Positions 1-11,607 are shown, counted from the first letter of the stretch. The stretch is 64,000 nucleotides of DNA from Tuctoria greenei (GCA_036927565.1 JAYESD010000001.1:112573110-112637109); one strand, 5' to 3'. Made by a program: numbers and translations. The notes: generated by a model not told the origin, from the letters alone.

Positions 1-1197
1 ACAGGACATTTTTGTGCAGATTTCCCTAACCTTTCAGGTCCTACCACCCGTGATGAAAAGCAAAAAAAGTTCAAAACCTCTTCTGGCAATAACAAGAAAA
101 AGAAGACGATTACAAAATGGCAAGTGGCAGAACAGATTCTCTCAGCACTCCTTGATAACAATTTGAGCGAAGTGGACTCCAGGAGTGATGAAGGTGAAGA
201 AAACTTGGCGACTATGTGCTTCATGGCGGGTAACTCAAGATCAAGTATGGAGGAGGCAGAACACAATAGCGACGATGAAGATTTATGTCCCACTTGCAAA
301 GAAATGTGTGATGCTATTTCTCGTGCCCTTGATATACTTAAGAAAAAGGACAAAAACTTAGAGACGATGCTCTTAAAATTGAATCACTAGAATCTAAAAT
401 TAATCATTGGAAATCTTTGATTCCTAGTGATGATTCTTGTTCCTCATGTGAGATTATATATGAACAATTGTCCTCCCTAAGAAGTGCACACATCTCCAAC
501 CTGATAAACTTGACATTAAAATTAAGGAGAACAGAAAGCTTGCTGTTACGTAATGATAAAAACTTGAAACATGCTAGCCGTTCAACAATTGTTTTGCATT
601 GTTCTAACTGTGATGATCCTAATAAGAAATTGCATTATGCTATGAATGAAATTTTTGTTTTGAACAATGCTTTACGTTCTCATGAAGTTAAATATTGTTC
701 CAATTCCAAACTAAAAGGAAAAAAATTCATGTGAAAACTGCCTAGACATGTCTAAGAAACTTGATGACAAGAATAGGACACTAGGGCGGTTTTGTAATGG
801 GAATAAAAATCTGAAATTGCTGCTGAACTCCTCTAAATCATCTAATGATAAATCTGGTTTAGGTTTTGATTCCCTTGCCCATGCTAAGGAACATCCACCT
901 AAAATTGTAAAGTCATTAGGAAGTGGTCTGATTCAAACAGTCCCAAAACAAAAAGAAGTGGTTTTCAAATCTGCAGGAGTGTCGTCTCATTCGGTTTCTA
1001 ATAAACATGTTGCTTAGTCATCTATACATGAGCACAAAGTTAAATTTTATTGTACCTACATTGGTAGAGGTGGTCATGTCATAGATTTTTGTTATAACTT
1101 ACTTAAACAACAGAAAAAGGAAATAATGATTGCTAGATCACATAACAACCAAATAAAACTTGTTGCGCGTGCTGAACCTAATGTAAGAAACATGTAA
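1..1197 (+). pseudogene. gag: copia A gag, C-terminal part with degenerate zinc fingers
   Basis: The frame is open from base 1 to the stop at 388-390, then resumes in other frames to about 1,197. The first residues (TGHFCADFP) look like the end of a CCHC zinc knuckle. A long charged, coiled-coil-like linker with CxxC pairs follows (LCPTCKEMC near 290, CSSC near 440). A second finger lies at 1,045-1,100 (YCTYIGRGGHVIDFC), with its second Cys replaced by Ile. Gag would form the particle and bind the RNA. Many plant copia elements have such a linker between gag and protease. At least three frame breaks make it non-functional. Confidence 0.7.
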
Positions 1198-1453
1198 CCT
1201 GCTGTAATGAGTCGTAAACATACAAAGTTTGCTCCCAAACTACAGTTTTTCGTGCTACACATGTAACACCTCGTAGATCAGTAGTTGGGTACAAGAATTC
1301 TCAAACTTTGGCTCATAAACTTGCTATTTTATCTCAATTTTTGCGAGTTATTATCGCTGGACATCGTGTGACTCGGTATTGAATTCCTAAATGCCTTTTG
1401 ACTAACCCAGTATTGAGTCATCGACGTATTGTTCTGCTATGTAGGTTACATGC

Positions 1454-1828
1454 TTGAGTAAAGAGAACATTTGGATTGTGGATTCAGGTTGCTCACGCCA
1501 CATGACCAGTAACAAAGACTGGTTCTCCTCCCTCTCTTTTGTGTCACGTGTAGAAAATGTTACTTTTACCGATAATTCATCAATTCCTATAATTGCTAAG
1601 AGTTCGGTTAGAGTAAATAATCACTATACTATGAAATATGTGGCACTTGTTAAAAATTTAGAATACAACTTGCTTTCTGTTTCACAATTGCTAGATGAAA
1701 ATCTAGAAGTTAACTTCGCTAAAAACTGCAGCAAGGTTGTAGATTCAAATAGTGAGCTTATTTTTAACATGTCTTGTTGTGGAAGAGTTTATATTTTGAC
1801 ATGTCAACTTCTAAGCATATGTGTCTAG
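1454..1828 (+). pseudogene. pro: copia A aspartic protease domain
   Basis: The segment encodes about 124 residues with the retropepsin motif in its copia form, WIVDSGCSRHMT, near residue 10; the Asp of DSG is intact. The following YNLLSVSQL block is typical of the copia protease/pre-integrase junction. The protease would cut the Gag-Pol precursor. The listed start is a non-ATG codon chosen only because the frame opens there; in a live element the domain would be internal to a polyprotein. The frame breaks at about 1,800 into the integrase frame. Confidence 0.8.
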
Positions 1829-2820
1829 TTGCTAATGATTCAAAGGACTTGTATTTTTGGCATTGTAGACTAGGTCACGTAGTCTTTAATCACCTCACAC
1901 GTGTTAGTGGTCTTCATCGCATACGTGGGCTACCTCAGCTCAAAGTGGACAATGAAATTGTGTGCTCTTCTTGTAGACATGCTAAGATGGTTGCAGGATC
2001 ACATCCTCCCCTCACAATGACCATGACAACTGAACCGGGACAACTTTTGCACCTTGACACCATATGTCCTTCACGTGTTCAATCTTTTGGAGGTAAATGG
2101 TATGTTCTTGTAGTTGTTGATGACTTTTATAGATACTCTTGGGTTTACTTTATGACATCTAAGAATGAAACTTTTAGTCACTTTGGAAATTTATTTCTTA
2201 GATTACCAATTGACCACCCAAGATCGTTAAAAGCAATTATAAGTTATGACGGAACTGAATTTAAAAATCAATCGTTTGATCACTTTTGTGTTGAGAAAGG
2301 AATAGGTCATCAATTTTCATCACCCTATGTACCTCTACAAAACGATGTTGTGGAGAGAAAGAACAAAACCTTAGTTGAGATGGCTAGGGCTATGCTTGAT
2401 TAATATCAAACTCCTAGGAAATGTTGGGCTGATGCAATTGCGATCGCTTGTGATGTCTCAAAACAAGTTTTCATGTGTGCTAAGCTAGGAAAGACCCCAT
2501 ATGAGCTTCAAATTGGACATAGGCTTAGTGTCACACACTTTAGGGTCTTTGGATGCAAATGATTTGTTAAGAAACATGATAATCTTGATAAATTTGAACC
2601 TAGATCTGTTGATGGCATGTTTCTTGGTTATCCATCTCATACAAGAGGCTACCGTGTGCTTTTACGTGACACTAACAAAATTGTGGAGACTTGTGAGGTT
2701 TCTTTTGATGAAGCTATCCCAGGTACTAGCTCTAATATTGCAGGTCCTGATCCATATCCGCAGGAAGAGAGTATTTTCATTAAGATGAAGAAGGAGTGGA
2801 CCTACTGCCAGAAATTTTGA
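1774..2820 (+). pseudogene. int: copia A integrase
   Basis: The pre-integrase zinc site (HCRLGH then CSSC) lies at about 1,860-1,975. The catalytic core follows: first Asp in LLHLDTIC, second in SYDGTEFKN, Glu in VVERKNKTL, so the D,D,E set is present. A TAA at about 2,401 ends the frame. Later parts (PYELQIGH, FRVFGCK, GYPSHTRGYRV) continue to about 2,820 in two other frames and are the C-terminal part of copia integrase. The enzyme would join element cDNA to the chromosome. Stops and frameshifts make it inactive. Confidence 0.85.
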
Positions 2821-2922
2821 AAATAAACAATGATGTTCCAACTCTTGATCCTACTCCACAACCAGCACCAACGACAACTACTGCGGGTTTAGATATTCCT
2901 CGAGCCATAAGTTCTTCGATTT

Positions 2923-3710
2923 GTGATGAACATGAAGAAGAAGGAGCTTGTTAAGTGTCTACTCCCCTCCGCGTCCTCAAAAGTCATCCTCCACAACAAA
3001 TCATCGAACGCTTGCACGAACGAGTCACACGGTCCAAGTTTTGCGATCCAAACTCTCATGCTCATTCTGCTTTTTTTTGCTTCTTTTGATCCCAAAGATA
3101 TATCACACGGACTCACTAATGAATCTTTGATTATTGCCATTCAAGAAGAGTTAGAAATTTTTGAAAGAAATAATGTTTGGAAACTTGTACGTCCACCTCA
3201 AGGTCACACTTTAATTGGAACCAAACCGATGTTAAAAGTGCATTTCTTAATGGCTACATAGATGAGGAGGTTTATGTGAAGCAACCACCAGGTTTTGAAA
3301 ATGCAAATTTTCGTAATCATGTTTACAGACTGTCCAAAGCCTTGTACGATCTCAAACAAGCCCCTAGAGCATGGTATGATAGGTTAAAAACATTCTTACT
3401 TCAAAAGCGGTTTACCATGGGCAAGGTTGATAAAACTCTTTTTGTACTTAAGCATGGCAATGACTCAATATTCGTTAAAGTGTATGTGGATGATATTATG
3501 TTTGGTTGTGCTTCTTATGATCTTGTGTCCAAGTTTTCAGCTATGATGAGTTCAGAATTTGAGATGAGTAAGATGGGAGAACTCACATACTTTTTGGGGC
3601 TGAAAATCAAGCAAACCAAGGAGGGTACTTTTGTGTATCAAACGAAGTATAAAGAGAGCTTCTTGAGTGCTTCAACATGGACAAAAGCAAGCCTTTTAGG
3701 AAACCAATAG
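2923..3710 (+). pseudogene. RT: copia A reverse transcriptase with internal deletion
   Basis: RVT_2-type polymerase. The N-terminal block (ALSEE-like region, NNVWKLV) runs to GTK near 3,222. The sequence then jumps directly to DVKSAFLNGYIDEEVYVKQPPGF, so the usual intervening block of several tens of residues is missing. Downstream motifs are good: ALYDLKQAPRAWYDRL, then the catalytic YVDDIMFG near 3,485, then MGELTYFLGLKIKQ. The catalytic Asp pair is kept but the deletion removes part of the fingers/palm. Confidence 0.88.
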
Positions 3711-4434
3711 GTACAACAACCACACTTCAACTTGATGAAGATGGTGAACCCATGGATCGGAAAGAATATAGACGCATGATCAGGTCAATTTTGTACCTCA
3801 CACCATCAATATCGGACATACAATTCAGCGTATGTCTTTGTGCACGATTTCCATCTTCCCCACATGCTTCGCATCGTCAAACTGTCAAAAGGATTCTCAG
3901 GTACTTACATGGAACTCAAGAATTTGGCATTTTTCTTCCTTTTTCCTCAACCGTTTCTTTGAAAGCTTTTTTGGATGCTCATTTTGGCCTCTTAGGATTG
4001 ATAGGAAAAGTACTTCGAGTGCATGTCATTTTCTTGGTAATTCGCTTGTTGCTTTGTCCTCTAGAATATAAAATTTAGTTGCACAATCCACAGCTGAATC
4101 TCAATATGTAGCTACTTCTAGCGCTTGCTCACAAATTTTTTGGATTGTTCAAACACTTAATGACTATGGGACTGATCTAGATAGTGTCCCACTATTTTTT
4201 GATAACCTTAGTGTCATTTGCATTGCTAAAAATCTTGTGCAATATTCAGGAACAAAGCACATTAACATTAGGTATCACTTTCTTCGTGATAATGTTGAAA
4301 AAGGAAACATTGTGCTTCACCATGTAGATATCGAGAAACAATTGACTGACATTTTTACAAAATCTTTGGATTTCACTCGTTTTTGTTTCATTCGTAGTGA
4401 AATAGAGGTTATGCATCCTCGTGTCTTAAATTGA
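3677..4434 (+). pseudogene. RNaseH: copia A RNase H region and C-terminus
   Basis: Pieces in three frames match the copia RNase H end: DRKEYRRMIRSILYLT, a region equivalent to DADFAG (here DAHFG), and the closing block GTKHINIRYHFLRDNVEKGNI then KQLTDIFTKSLD, ending at 4,432-4,434. It would degrade RNA in the RNA-DNA hybrid. The stretch 4,078-4,236 (AQSTAESQYVA region) carries stops. Frameshifted pieces of the same region reappear in reverse at 14,788-15,048. Confidence 0.8.
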
Positions 4435-4441
4435 GGGAGAG
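4429..4441 (+). promoter_or_regulatory. polypurine tract of copia A
   Basis: TTGAGGGAGAG follows the pol stop directly, where a plus-strand primer is expected next to the 3' LTR. The next bases (TTTTCGA) look like a mutated TGTTGG-type LTR start. Confidence 0.5.
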
Positions 4442-5940
4442 TTTTCGAATCTTGGAAAGTCTATGTGTGAATTAGCACAATATTTCATACATACATGACT
4501 TTGTGATTCCTTTTACATGTTGAAATTTCTTACTACATTACTCAAGTTATACATTTTATAGTTTTTCCCATAACTAGTAATTGGAAGAAATACTTATTCT
4601 AAATATGTTCATGATCAAACATTCTTGTTGTTCTGAACTTGTTGCATGCTAGTGCTTTTAATAATGAAAAATTAATCAATCAACTATCAAGGTGTTGAGC
4701 TTTTATGATAAAATAAAAAATAAGAAAAGATCAAGAGAATATGAATGCATCTCACTTCTTCTTTTGAGATGGCTTATCATTGCACTTAGATATGAAATTG
4801 GAAGAAGTTGTGTATGACTAAGACCATGTTCTTAAGCTTTTTATTGTCAAATGACATAGGCTTGGCTTGGTTGGTTAGAATAAGACTGATGCGGCATATA
4901 ATCTCTTGCAAATGTCATATGATCAGAATTTGTGCTTTAAATGATAATGAAATTAAAAATGCAGCAACAAGTGTCATGCTTTCAGGTCTTGAAATAGTTA
5001 AGTTCATGAGATCATGACTTGCTTAAATTGAAAATTACACTCGATCTCTAACATGGCTTACACTACTTTATGTATCTCATTGATGTGATAGTATAAGTTA
5101 CTTGATAGTATGACTTGGATGAGCTTTTTTTTATATGTATATGTTATAATATGCTCATAAAAATTAAAATTTATCTTTTGAACCGTGCTGAATACATTGT
5201 CAAAGGGGTAAAAATATCTATAGGGGGGTATGTCACACATTGCACATTCACGAGTTTTTGAATTTTTTTTACATTTGATTTTTGATTTTCAAAAAGGGGG
5301 GGATTTTCTTTAAAACTTTTTATGAAAATAAGCCAATGTTCGGATTTTAAGTGGTGTTGCCAATGCATTCATCAACGGCGAGATTGTGAGACCTATGTGT
5401 GCTGAATACATTGGCAATTTAAATAAAATTGTGGGTTCACACACAAAGTTTTGAATATTGCTGTAAAGCCCACTTCGGACTGTCCGAACTTGCGGGAACC
5501 CCCTTTGCACAATCCGAAGTTTCAGTCACGAGCAGCACATGTTTTTCGCTTTGGAGTGTCCGAACTTTTCCCTAAGTACGTGTGTTTCACGTGCTTTCCA
5601 GTTTGGAGTGTCCGAACTTGTTGCGCACGTGAATTGCGCATGTTGTTCGTTTCGCACTGTTCTAACTTCACTCACATGAGCTGCATGTGAGCGAATGCTT
5701 TGGAGTGTTCAAACTTTCTTATACATTGCATAGCAGCTGCTTTGGACTGTCCGATCTTTCTTTGCTGAAATATTCGTGCGGCTGTTATGTTTTCATATGC
5801 AATGTCTCTAAATTGCTTTTTGGCTGATAGGGAAGTTTGCTTAGTATTTTTTACTAAGTTTTTTATGCATTTTGTCTGATTATGGTGGTTGAACATTATT
5901 GTGGTTTGCAACATGCTTATGTGACATGCTCACGTAAGGT
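4441..5940 (+). other. AT-rich 3' LTR-like region of copia A
   Basis: No coding similarity is visible. It follows the polypurine tract and contains a palindrome array (5,466-5,755), so it is probably the decayed 3' LTR. I cannot fix its right end: there is no clear terminal CA plus target duplication, and no second LTR in the window to compare. Confidence 0.45.
5466..5755. repeat. array of degenerate CGGACTGTCCGAAC palindromes
   Basis: About seven copies of TTTGGASTGTCCGAACTT-like sequence occur at roughly 40-55-bp intervals (near 5,470, 5,505, 5,552, 5,604, 5,655, 5,698, 5,740). The core CGGAC-T-GTCCG is an inverted repeat with a one-base centre. Later copies are more decayed. Confidence 0.7.
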
Positions 5941-5989
5941 GTTGTAGTTTTCGGAGTAATGAGAGTCAAGTCGAGAACGTGGGCTCGCA

Positions 5990-6830
5990 GAGATTGGTTG
6001 TTTATTCATATGTAGGTGTTGCTTTAGGTCAAGACATGGCTGGTGACGGGATCCACTGAACTAGTCTTAGGGAGAATATGAGGTTCAACAACCAAGTTCA
6101 GGAGGAAATGTGGTTGAGTTGATCGGGAGGTCACACAATATGTTTGGGTCAAGAACAATGCATATGAAGGTATGATGGAGGTCGTTGGAATGTGTTTGCA
6201 CGTGGAAACATGGTTCCATGGAGTGATGAAGAGAAGTAGACGTAAAGATGTGGCCAGAAAGGTCCAACCGGCTGATTTATGCCTCAGACTATGGCTGAGG
6301 TGGTTATGGTTCGTTTATGGAAGGTTTAGAGTTATTTTGGTTAGATTTCATGGTGAGCACAAAGTTGAGTTGTTTTAGAATTGTTTGGTACGTTCTTAAG
6401 GTGTTTGGAAGTATTAATATTGCTGCTATTTGTGTATGAAAGAGTCTTGAGCAGCTATGGAAAGTTTCGGTTGAAACTGAGTAGGATTAGAGTCCTAGTT
6501 TGGATTGGGTTGGCGTTAGGGCTGGTTATATATGCAAGGGAGGCCAGAGCTCATGGTGAGATGAATTTGGGTTGTTCCTTTTGTGTTCTATCGAATAAAG
6601 ATTGCAGTTTTAGAGGAGCTTTTGTGTCTTGTTCGACCAACTTGTTTCAGACAAGTTTTTCTCGCCGAGTTTCTGGACAGACCGATGTTGCTTCGGTATT
6701 TCTATCATAACTCGTGTTTTACAAATCCAATTGATGTAATTATTTTTGAGTTATCTTCACAACCTGATTCTCTATCATTTGTGAAAGTTTTACGGTCGTT
6801 GAATTTTTTGTTTTGATCTACACGAGTTTC
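5990..6830 (+). repeat. LTR-like repeat R, plus-strand copy
   Basis: 6,000-6,180 is closely repeated at 26,400-26,578 (+) and 14,480-14,700 (-). No convincing reading frame is shared. A TATA-like TTATATATGCAAGG at about 6,527, followed by a T-rich leader-like stretch, suggests LTR promoter sequence of a gypsy-type element. The family is not recognised. From 6,831 to about 7,075 I see nothing specific. Confidence 0.4.
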
Positions 6831-7129
6831 TTTGCAGCGTTGTAGATTTGTTTCTAAAATCGGGTAGAACAGTTTGACCTTCGTGTAGTCTTTTGAATAT
6901 ATCTCAAGTTCTACTTAGTGTGTTCACGTGATTCTTGTTGCATTAGTTTTGTGACATGAGTCTCTACAATCAATACTTGTTTTGTCATTGTTGAACACAA
7001 TGAAAACAGTTGCACACATGATTTCTTTAACAGATCAATTTTCTGTCGAGGGGTTTTTGTTGCTTCCACTAAAAAAGTTTTATATACTATTCATTCTTCC
7101 TCTGGTAGCTTTTCACATTCTCTTCGATC

Positions 7130-8350
7130 CTAAACATTGTTCTGCCACCTAAACATGTGATTCTGATGCAACCAACGTCTATGGTAATCGAAGTAGCATA
7201 TCTTCCTACCATGACTATGGCGGAAACAATCTGTGTGCAAAACACATATCGAACATGTCAAACTACCAAGAGTGCTCCAGCTAGAAAACATGCAGTATGC
7301 CAGAAAATCATGAACGTACCACAAGTATGAAGCTCGAAGATTGAATTTTTGTTTCTTATAACAGTCATACGATTTAATTCATGTCCATAATATTTTGAAC
7401 TCTTTAATGAATAGTTTCAACATCATGTTGAGGCATGGACCATAATGATCTGGTCTAGGTACAATGAGGTAAAGTAACATGACTTCATACTTCATACAAA
7501 GATACGGTAGTAGGTTGTACAGAATAGCAAAGATGAGCAACAAGAGTATGGCGTGGTGTTTGTATTGAATGGTGGGAAGCCATCTATCATTAACCCAATG
7601 TGAATATTTCTCACATCATTGGAGAAATATGGGTCAAAGCGATCCAGAGTCTTCCATGCCTCACCGCCGGACGGGTGCACCATGACACCGTTGTTCTCCC
7701 ATACACCTTCTTTGTACCACCTAATGTGCCTGGTAGTTCCTTTTGAGAGAAAGAATCGCTTTAAGTGAGGTGTGACAGACAAGCAACAAAGCTACTGATG
7801 TGCGACTTTGGTCATCACATTTTTACCATCGTCATTAACAACTTCGACAAGCCTCTATTTACCAAGTTTTAAACTTTTGTTCTCTTTGGCATGTTCTTTA
7901 CATAAAAAGCATGCAGTTGTCATTGCAAACATGAATCTTCTCATATTTTATACCGAGATCAGAAAGCAATTTTTTTGACTGATATATATCTTTGAGCAGT
8001 TCATGGCACTGTGGAAGGATATCACTAATAAATTTGTCGAGGTCTTTGTATAAGTAATTAGAGAAGAAAATACTTAGACTTAATTGCCATAAATATAGTC
8101 ATGAAAGTAAGGAGAGTCACCTCTATGTGTTTATGCAGCGACTCTTCTGAAAATATGAGAAGCTTGAAGAATGCTACATTCTCCGTTGTAGAAGGATCCT
8201 CCATTAACTCAGGTTGTATAGCTTCAAGCATCTCGTCCATCCTATCAACCCCCGTGTTATCAGCAACCACTCGATGTTCGATGGCTTCAAAGTCGTCTCA
8301 CTGTGAATGGTCCACAACTCATACCATGACATGGAACCATTTTAACACAA
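7130..8350 (-). pseudogene. CACTA (En/Spm) tnp2-type transposase fragment
   Basis: Reading the minus strand from 8,350 down, segments match the TNP2 transposase family (Transposase_21) in order: a VDRMDEMLEAIQPE block (8,270-8,058) with LHKHIEV and MAIKSKY; RLFLSKG-like, RHIRWYKEG, GEAWKTLDRFDP, GLMIDGFPPF and TPYSC (7,782-7,492); KKQKFNLRA near 7,340; then VHDFLAY, STLGSLTC and FDYHRRW (7,324-7,130). The enzyme would cut CACTA ends. Frameshifts and stops separate the blocks, and no terminal inverted repeat is seen here, so it is an internal fragment. Confidence 0.85.
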
Positions 8351-8407
8351 GTGTATTGAAACAATAACCTTATCCAAACACTTTGTATTTCTAACATATT
8401 CTACATG

Positions 8408-8848
8408 ATGAGGACATCACAACAATGGATACACACATTGAACTACTAGAACCAATCACAAGAGCACGAGCACGGTTACTGAATCAAGAGGTGAACTCGT
8501 TCCTAACTTCGTACCCATGTGAATTTGAGAATGCATTTCTATGTAATGATTTAATTGTTATTGGGAAACATGGAGAATATCAACAAGTGAAGGGAGGAGG
8601 ACTTGGGAACGTGGAGAACCAGTCGGGACATCTAGAAGTTGATGGAAACAGTATACAACTCTGACTTGAGTTCAACTCGGAGTCCAGAACCATTCTAACT
8701 TAAAACAGATACCCATAACGCATATGGACTCTAATTTCGATGTTCTACATATGCATGGAAATAGGAGATTATAAACTTTCCAATGGCTCTGTTGAAAAAT
8801 TTCTCTCGAGTCATCAGAAATCATCAAAACAATTCGAGTCCAGATTTA
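8408..8848 (+). pseudogene. gypsy family D polyprotein tail and 3' non-coding
   Basis: 8,425-8,664 is open for 79 residues and includes EPITRARARLLNQEVNSFL and NDLIVIGKHGEY. This TRARAR-type tail is familiar from a grass Ty3/gypsy family, where it closes the polyprotein; its role is unknown. Diverged copies lie at 26,836-27,287 and 27,727-28,179. The tail is followed by an LTR, then by the primer site and gag of another copy, suggesting two elements once shared an LTR in tandem. Confidence 0.6.
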
Positions 8849-9263
8849 TGTCTGCTGCCGCACCACTGTATTGGGCATTTAGGCCTTCTATCCTGTATGA
8901 GTCCATTAGGAACGCATCTCAGGGTCTTTTGGCCGAACCCTAATCTTTAAATACTGTAGCCGCTGACCATTTTGATCGGGTTTTGCTTAAATTAACAATT
9001 TCACCATTCTACGGTTTGCGAGACCCTAACTTTGTGATTTCATATCGCATCTTCTACGTTTTTGCTTGTGTTTTCGACTGCACTTGTAAGAATTAGCCTT
9101 CTTGGCGAGGTCAAGCGTGTGAAGCACGGTCGGTAACCAATAGAGCAGTGGTGTAGTTATAGCAGGGGTGTTTGGGTCTGCTCAAGTGTCCCTTATCATC
9201 AAAGTCAAGTTCCTCACCTCAATCGACTTACTTTTCGGAAGATCGGGCCTATTCTACTCATCA
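8849..9263 (+). mobile_element. LTR of gypsy family D
   Basis: It starts TGTCTGCTGCCGC, ends ACTCATCA, and is followed at once by a primer-binding site, which defines its 3' edge. The same sequence occurs three more times (26,579-26,835 partial, 27,288-27,726, 28,180-28,614), with start and end matching. Length is about 415 bp. A TTTAAATA-like motif near 8,946 is a possible TATA element. Confidence 0.65.
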
Positions 9264-9276
9264 ATTGATATCAGAT
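9264..9276 (+). promoter_or_regulatory. primer-binding site of gypsy D (initiator tRNA-Met)
   Basis: ATTGATATCAGA matches the common plant site ATTGGTATCAGA except for one G-to-A change, and lies directly after the LTR terminal CA. Confidence 0.7.
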
Positions 9277-10560
9277 TTCTAGGTTTCCCATGAGGTATCT
9301 TCATTTTCTATTAGATTAGTTTTTTTCCATACCTAGAGTCCACAGAAAAGCCATAAAAAATATTATTTTTATCGTTTTCCTAACCTATAGTGACTGCAAT
9401 TTCTTTTCTTTGTTTGCATTGTTGAGTTTGCATTCGTGTGGTCGAGTCTTGTTGTTGGTTGTGCTTTGTGTTTCGGGTCGTAGTCATTGTTTTTCATTCT
9501 TGTTTTCTGGCTCTTCATCACCTATTCCACAATCCTTAAACAACAAACCAATCCACTACGATTATCAGTTTGCCCTAGTTAGCCACCTTGCGTGAACTCC
9601 CACATCGACAACTCTAGATTAGGTGACAAACTTTTTGTACCAACCCTCTTTGAATCATCACAGACCATCCCATCAGTCTTGCAAATTTCCGATCGTTTTA
9701 CACATCCGATTTGAAGAGATGTTCTCAAACCGAGTTGAAATGAACATCCAAAAAATCGTAACTCGAACAACCTATCTTAAAACGATAACAGCTTTCGCAT
9801 ACGAACTCAAAATTGGGTGATTGTTTTTTTTTTCAAATTGATCTACACAAAATTTTGGATCAGATTTTCCACCGCTTTGTCGGTATTAGATTGGCCACAT
9901 TCCCTTCAAAAGATAGGCTTTTCGGCCTCCGAAGTTTCAACGCCAATTTTAATGAATCTTCGTGGTTTTCTATAGACCGCATATAACATCCAATTGAGTT
10001 GCAAATTGGTATGCTTCCTATTTTTGAGCTCCTGAGTAAACAAAGTATATAAAAAATAATAAAGAAAGAAAAAAAGTGAAGAGCACACATATTAAAGTAA
10101 TTGGCCTATACCACTTGTGCTATGATTGTTGGTTATATCATTCTGACTTCCTTTTGCCTTACTACTTCCTTGTGTTGTGCTAGGCCTAGATCACTTGGTT
10201 AACAAGCAACAGTTCCTACATTAAATTTTAATTCAAATTTGTTTTACTATTAACAGTTTTAGCTCATTAGCCTCCATATTGTGCCGTCCAAGGTCCATTT
10301 TTTTATTGAGAAGATTAGATACTTTTGCAATCACTCCACGCTTCATTGGTTCATCTCACAATCCACACCGGCTGCTGTGTTGGTAAGAACACTTGTAAGA
10401 GCGTGGTATGTCGCTTGGGCGAGAGAGATTGTTTCCTTACACATTTCACGTTCCCACTGTCCGTTGTAGTTGATAGGGATAACATCTTCTTGTTGCCTTT
10501 TGTTTACTACAAACAATAGCAGGATATAACGTTAAGGAAAATGCTGAGTTACTAACAAGG
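9277..10560 (+). other. gypsy D 5' leader, no gene recognised
   Basis: This T-rich leader lies between the primer site and the gag-like sequence. Short open frames occur but none resembles a known family. Confidence 0.45.
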
Positions 10561-10589
10561 TGTAATATATGTAGACGTGTTAATCAAAA

Positions 10590-11607
10590 ACAACACATCA
10601 ACGGAGGGGTCATTGGCGAACTTGACTCGCCAACTTGAACTTGCTCTTCGGATGGATACTCTTGAGGCTCGGTTGCGTCTTGCTGAAAGGCATGAAGACA
10701 ATGATTACGATGATATGGAAGATCATAACAATCAGGCACAACTTAAAATTTAACGTCAAGGTATGGAAGGTAATAATCGTTACAATTACAATGATCATCA
10801 TAAAAATTATAATCTCCCTTCTGATGATCCTTTTCCTTGAGTGAAATTTACTATACCCTTTTTTCATGTGCTTATGATGTTGAGTCTTATCTTTATTGGG
10901 AGATGAGAGTAGAGAAAAATTTTAATTCTCATCTTGTCCTTGAACATCAGAGTTCGTTAAACCACTGGTGAGTTAAAGATTTTGCTATCATATGGTGGAA
11001 TGAACTTCTTAAAACTAGAACTAGTCCTCTAACATGGGATAGATTAAAGAAAGCTAAGCGTGTTCAATTTGTTCCTCCTTTTCAGCGAAACCTTCACAGA
11101 ACAATATAGCGCTTAGACCAAGGTAACAAGTCCGTATAGGAGTACTACCAAGAGTTACAAAAGTGTATGTTGTGCTGCAGAGTAGTAGAGGACATGGATG
11201 ACAAAATAGCTTGTTTTTATGGGGGTTGAGGAGTGAAATTCAGAACACTGTTGATCACAAGTAATATGATACTGTTAATAGATTATTTTAGCTTGCTATG
11301 TTGGCAGAAAAAAGAATTGCAGGGCTGCCAACAGCAACAACAATGCAGGAAGAGCACCTTAGTGCCACGTTCGACTTTTACACCAGCCAAAATAGCACTA
11401 TCTTCGAGTTTTTGTGCAGCCACTACACCATCCAATGGCAGCCAACAAACTACACCTGCTGCTCCAGTATCTCGCTTGTCGGAGGGCAGCAAGACGACAT
11501 CATTCAAGCCTATGTCTTCCACTCCTTTTACAAGTCGCACTTCCGACATTAAGTGTCACCGCTATCAGGGACTTGGTCACATGATAAAAGATTGCTCGAG
11601 AAAATAA
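10590..11607 (+). pseudogene. gag: gypsy D gag
   Basis: Near 10,610 the plus strand encodes ANLTRQLELALRMDTLEARL-like helix. Around 10,845-11,040 it has the gypsy Gag capsid signature in broken frames: VKFTIPFF, YWEMRVEKNFNSHL, and FAIIWWNELL-like. The end (11,233-11,607) has a Ser/Pro/Thr-rich spacer and the zinc knuckle CHRYQGLGHMIKDCSRK, whose second Cys is Tyr. Stops near 10,751, 10,841 and 10,970 kill it. The listed start is approximate. Confidence 0.75.

Larger units (their letters stand above)
1..4440 (+). mobile_element. Copia element A, decayed, 5' end outside window
   Basis: Domains run in Ty1/copia order: gag zinc finger, protease (DSG), integrase, reverse transcriptase (YVDD), RNase H, then a purine tract. 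The order protease-integrase-RT defines copia and excludes gypsy. Frames change at least six times and there is an internal deletion in RT, so the element is dead. The left LTR, primer site and first part of gag lie outside the window. A related fragment lies in reverse at 14,788-15,401. Confidence 0.9.

Noticed and set aside
6381..6816. Two overlapping open frames of 77-109 codons
   Set aside because: They lie in LTR-like repeat R, start at non-ATG or unsupported codons, and resemble no family.
10610..10867. Overlapping hydrophobic frames on both strands
   Set aside because: They are AT-rich shadows of the decayed gag of gypsy D; the Ile-rich runs come from ATNATN sequence.
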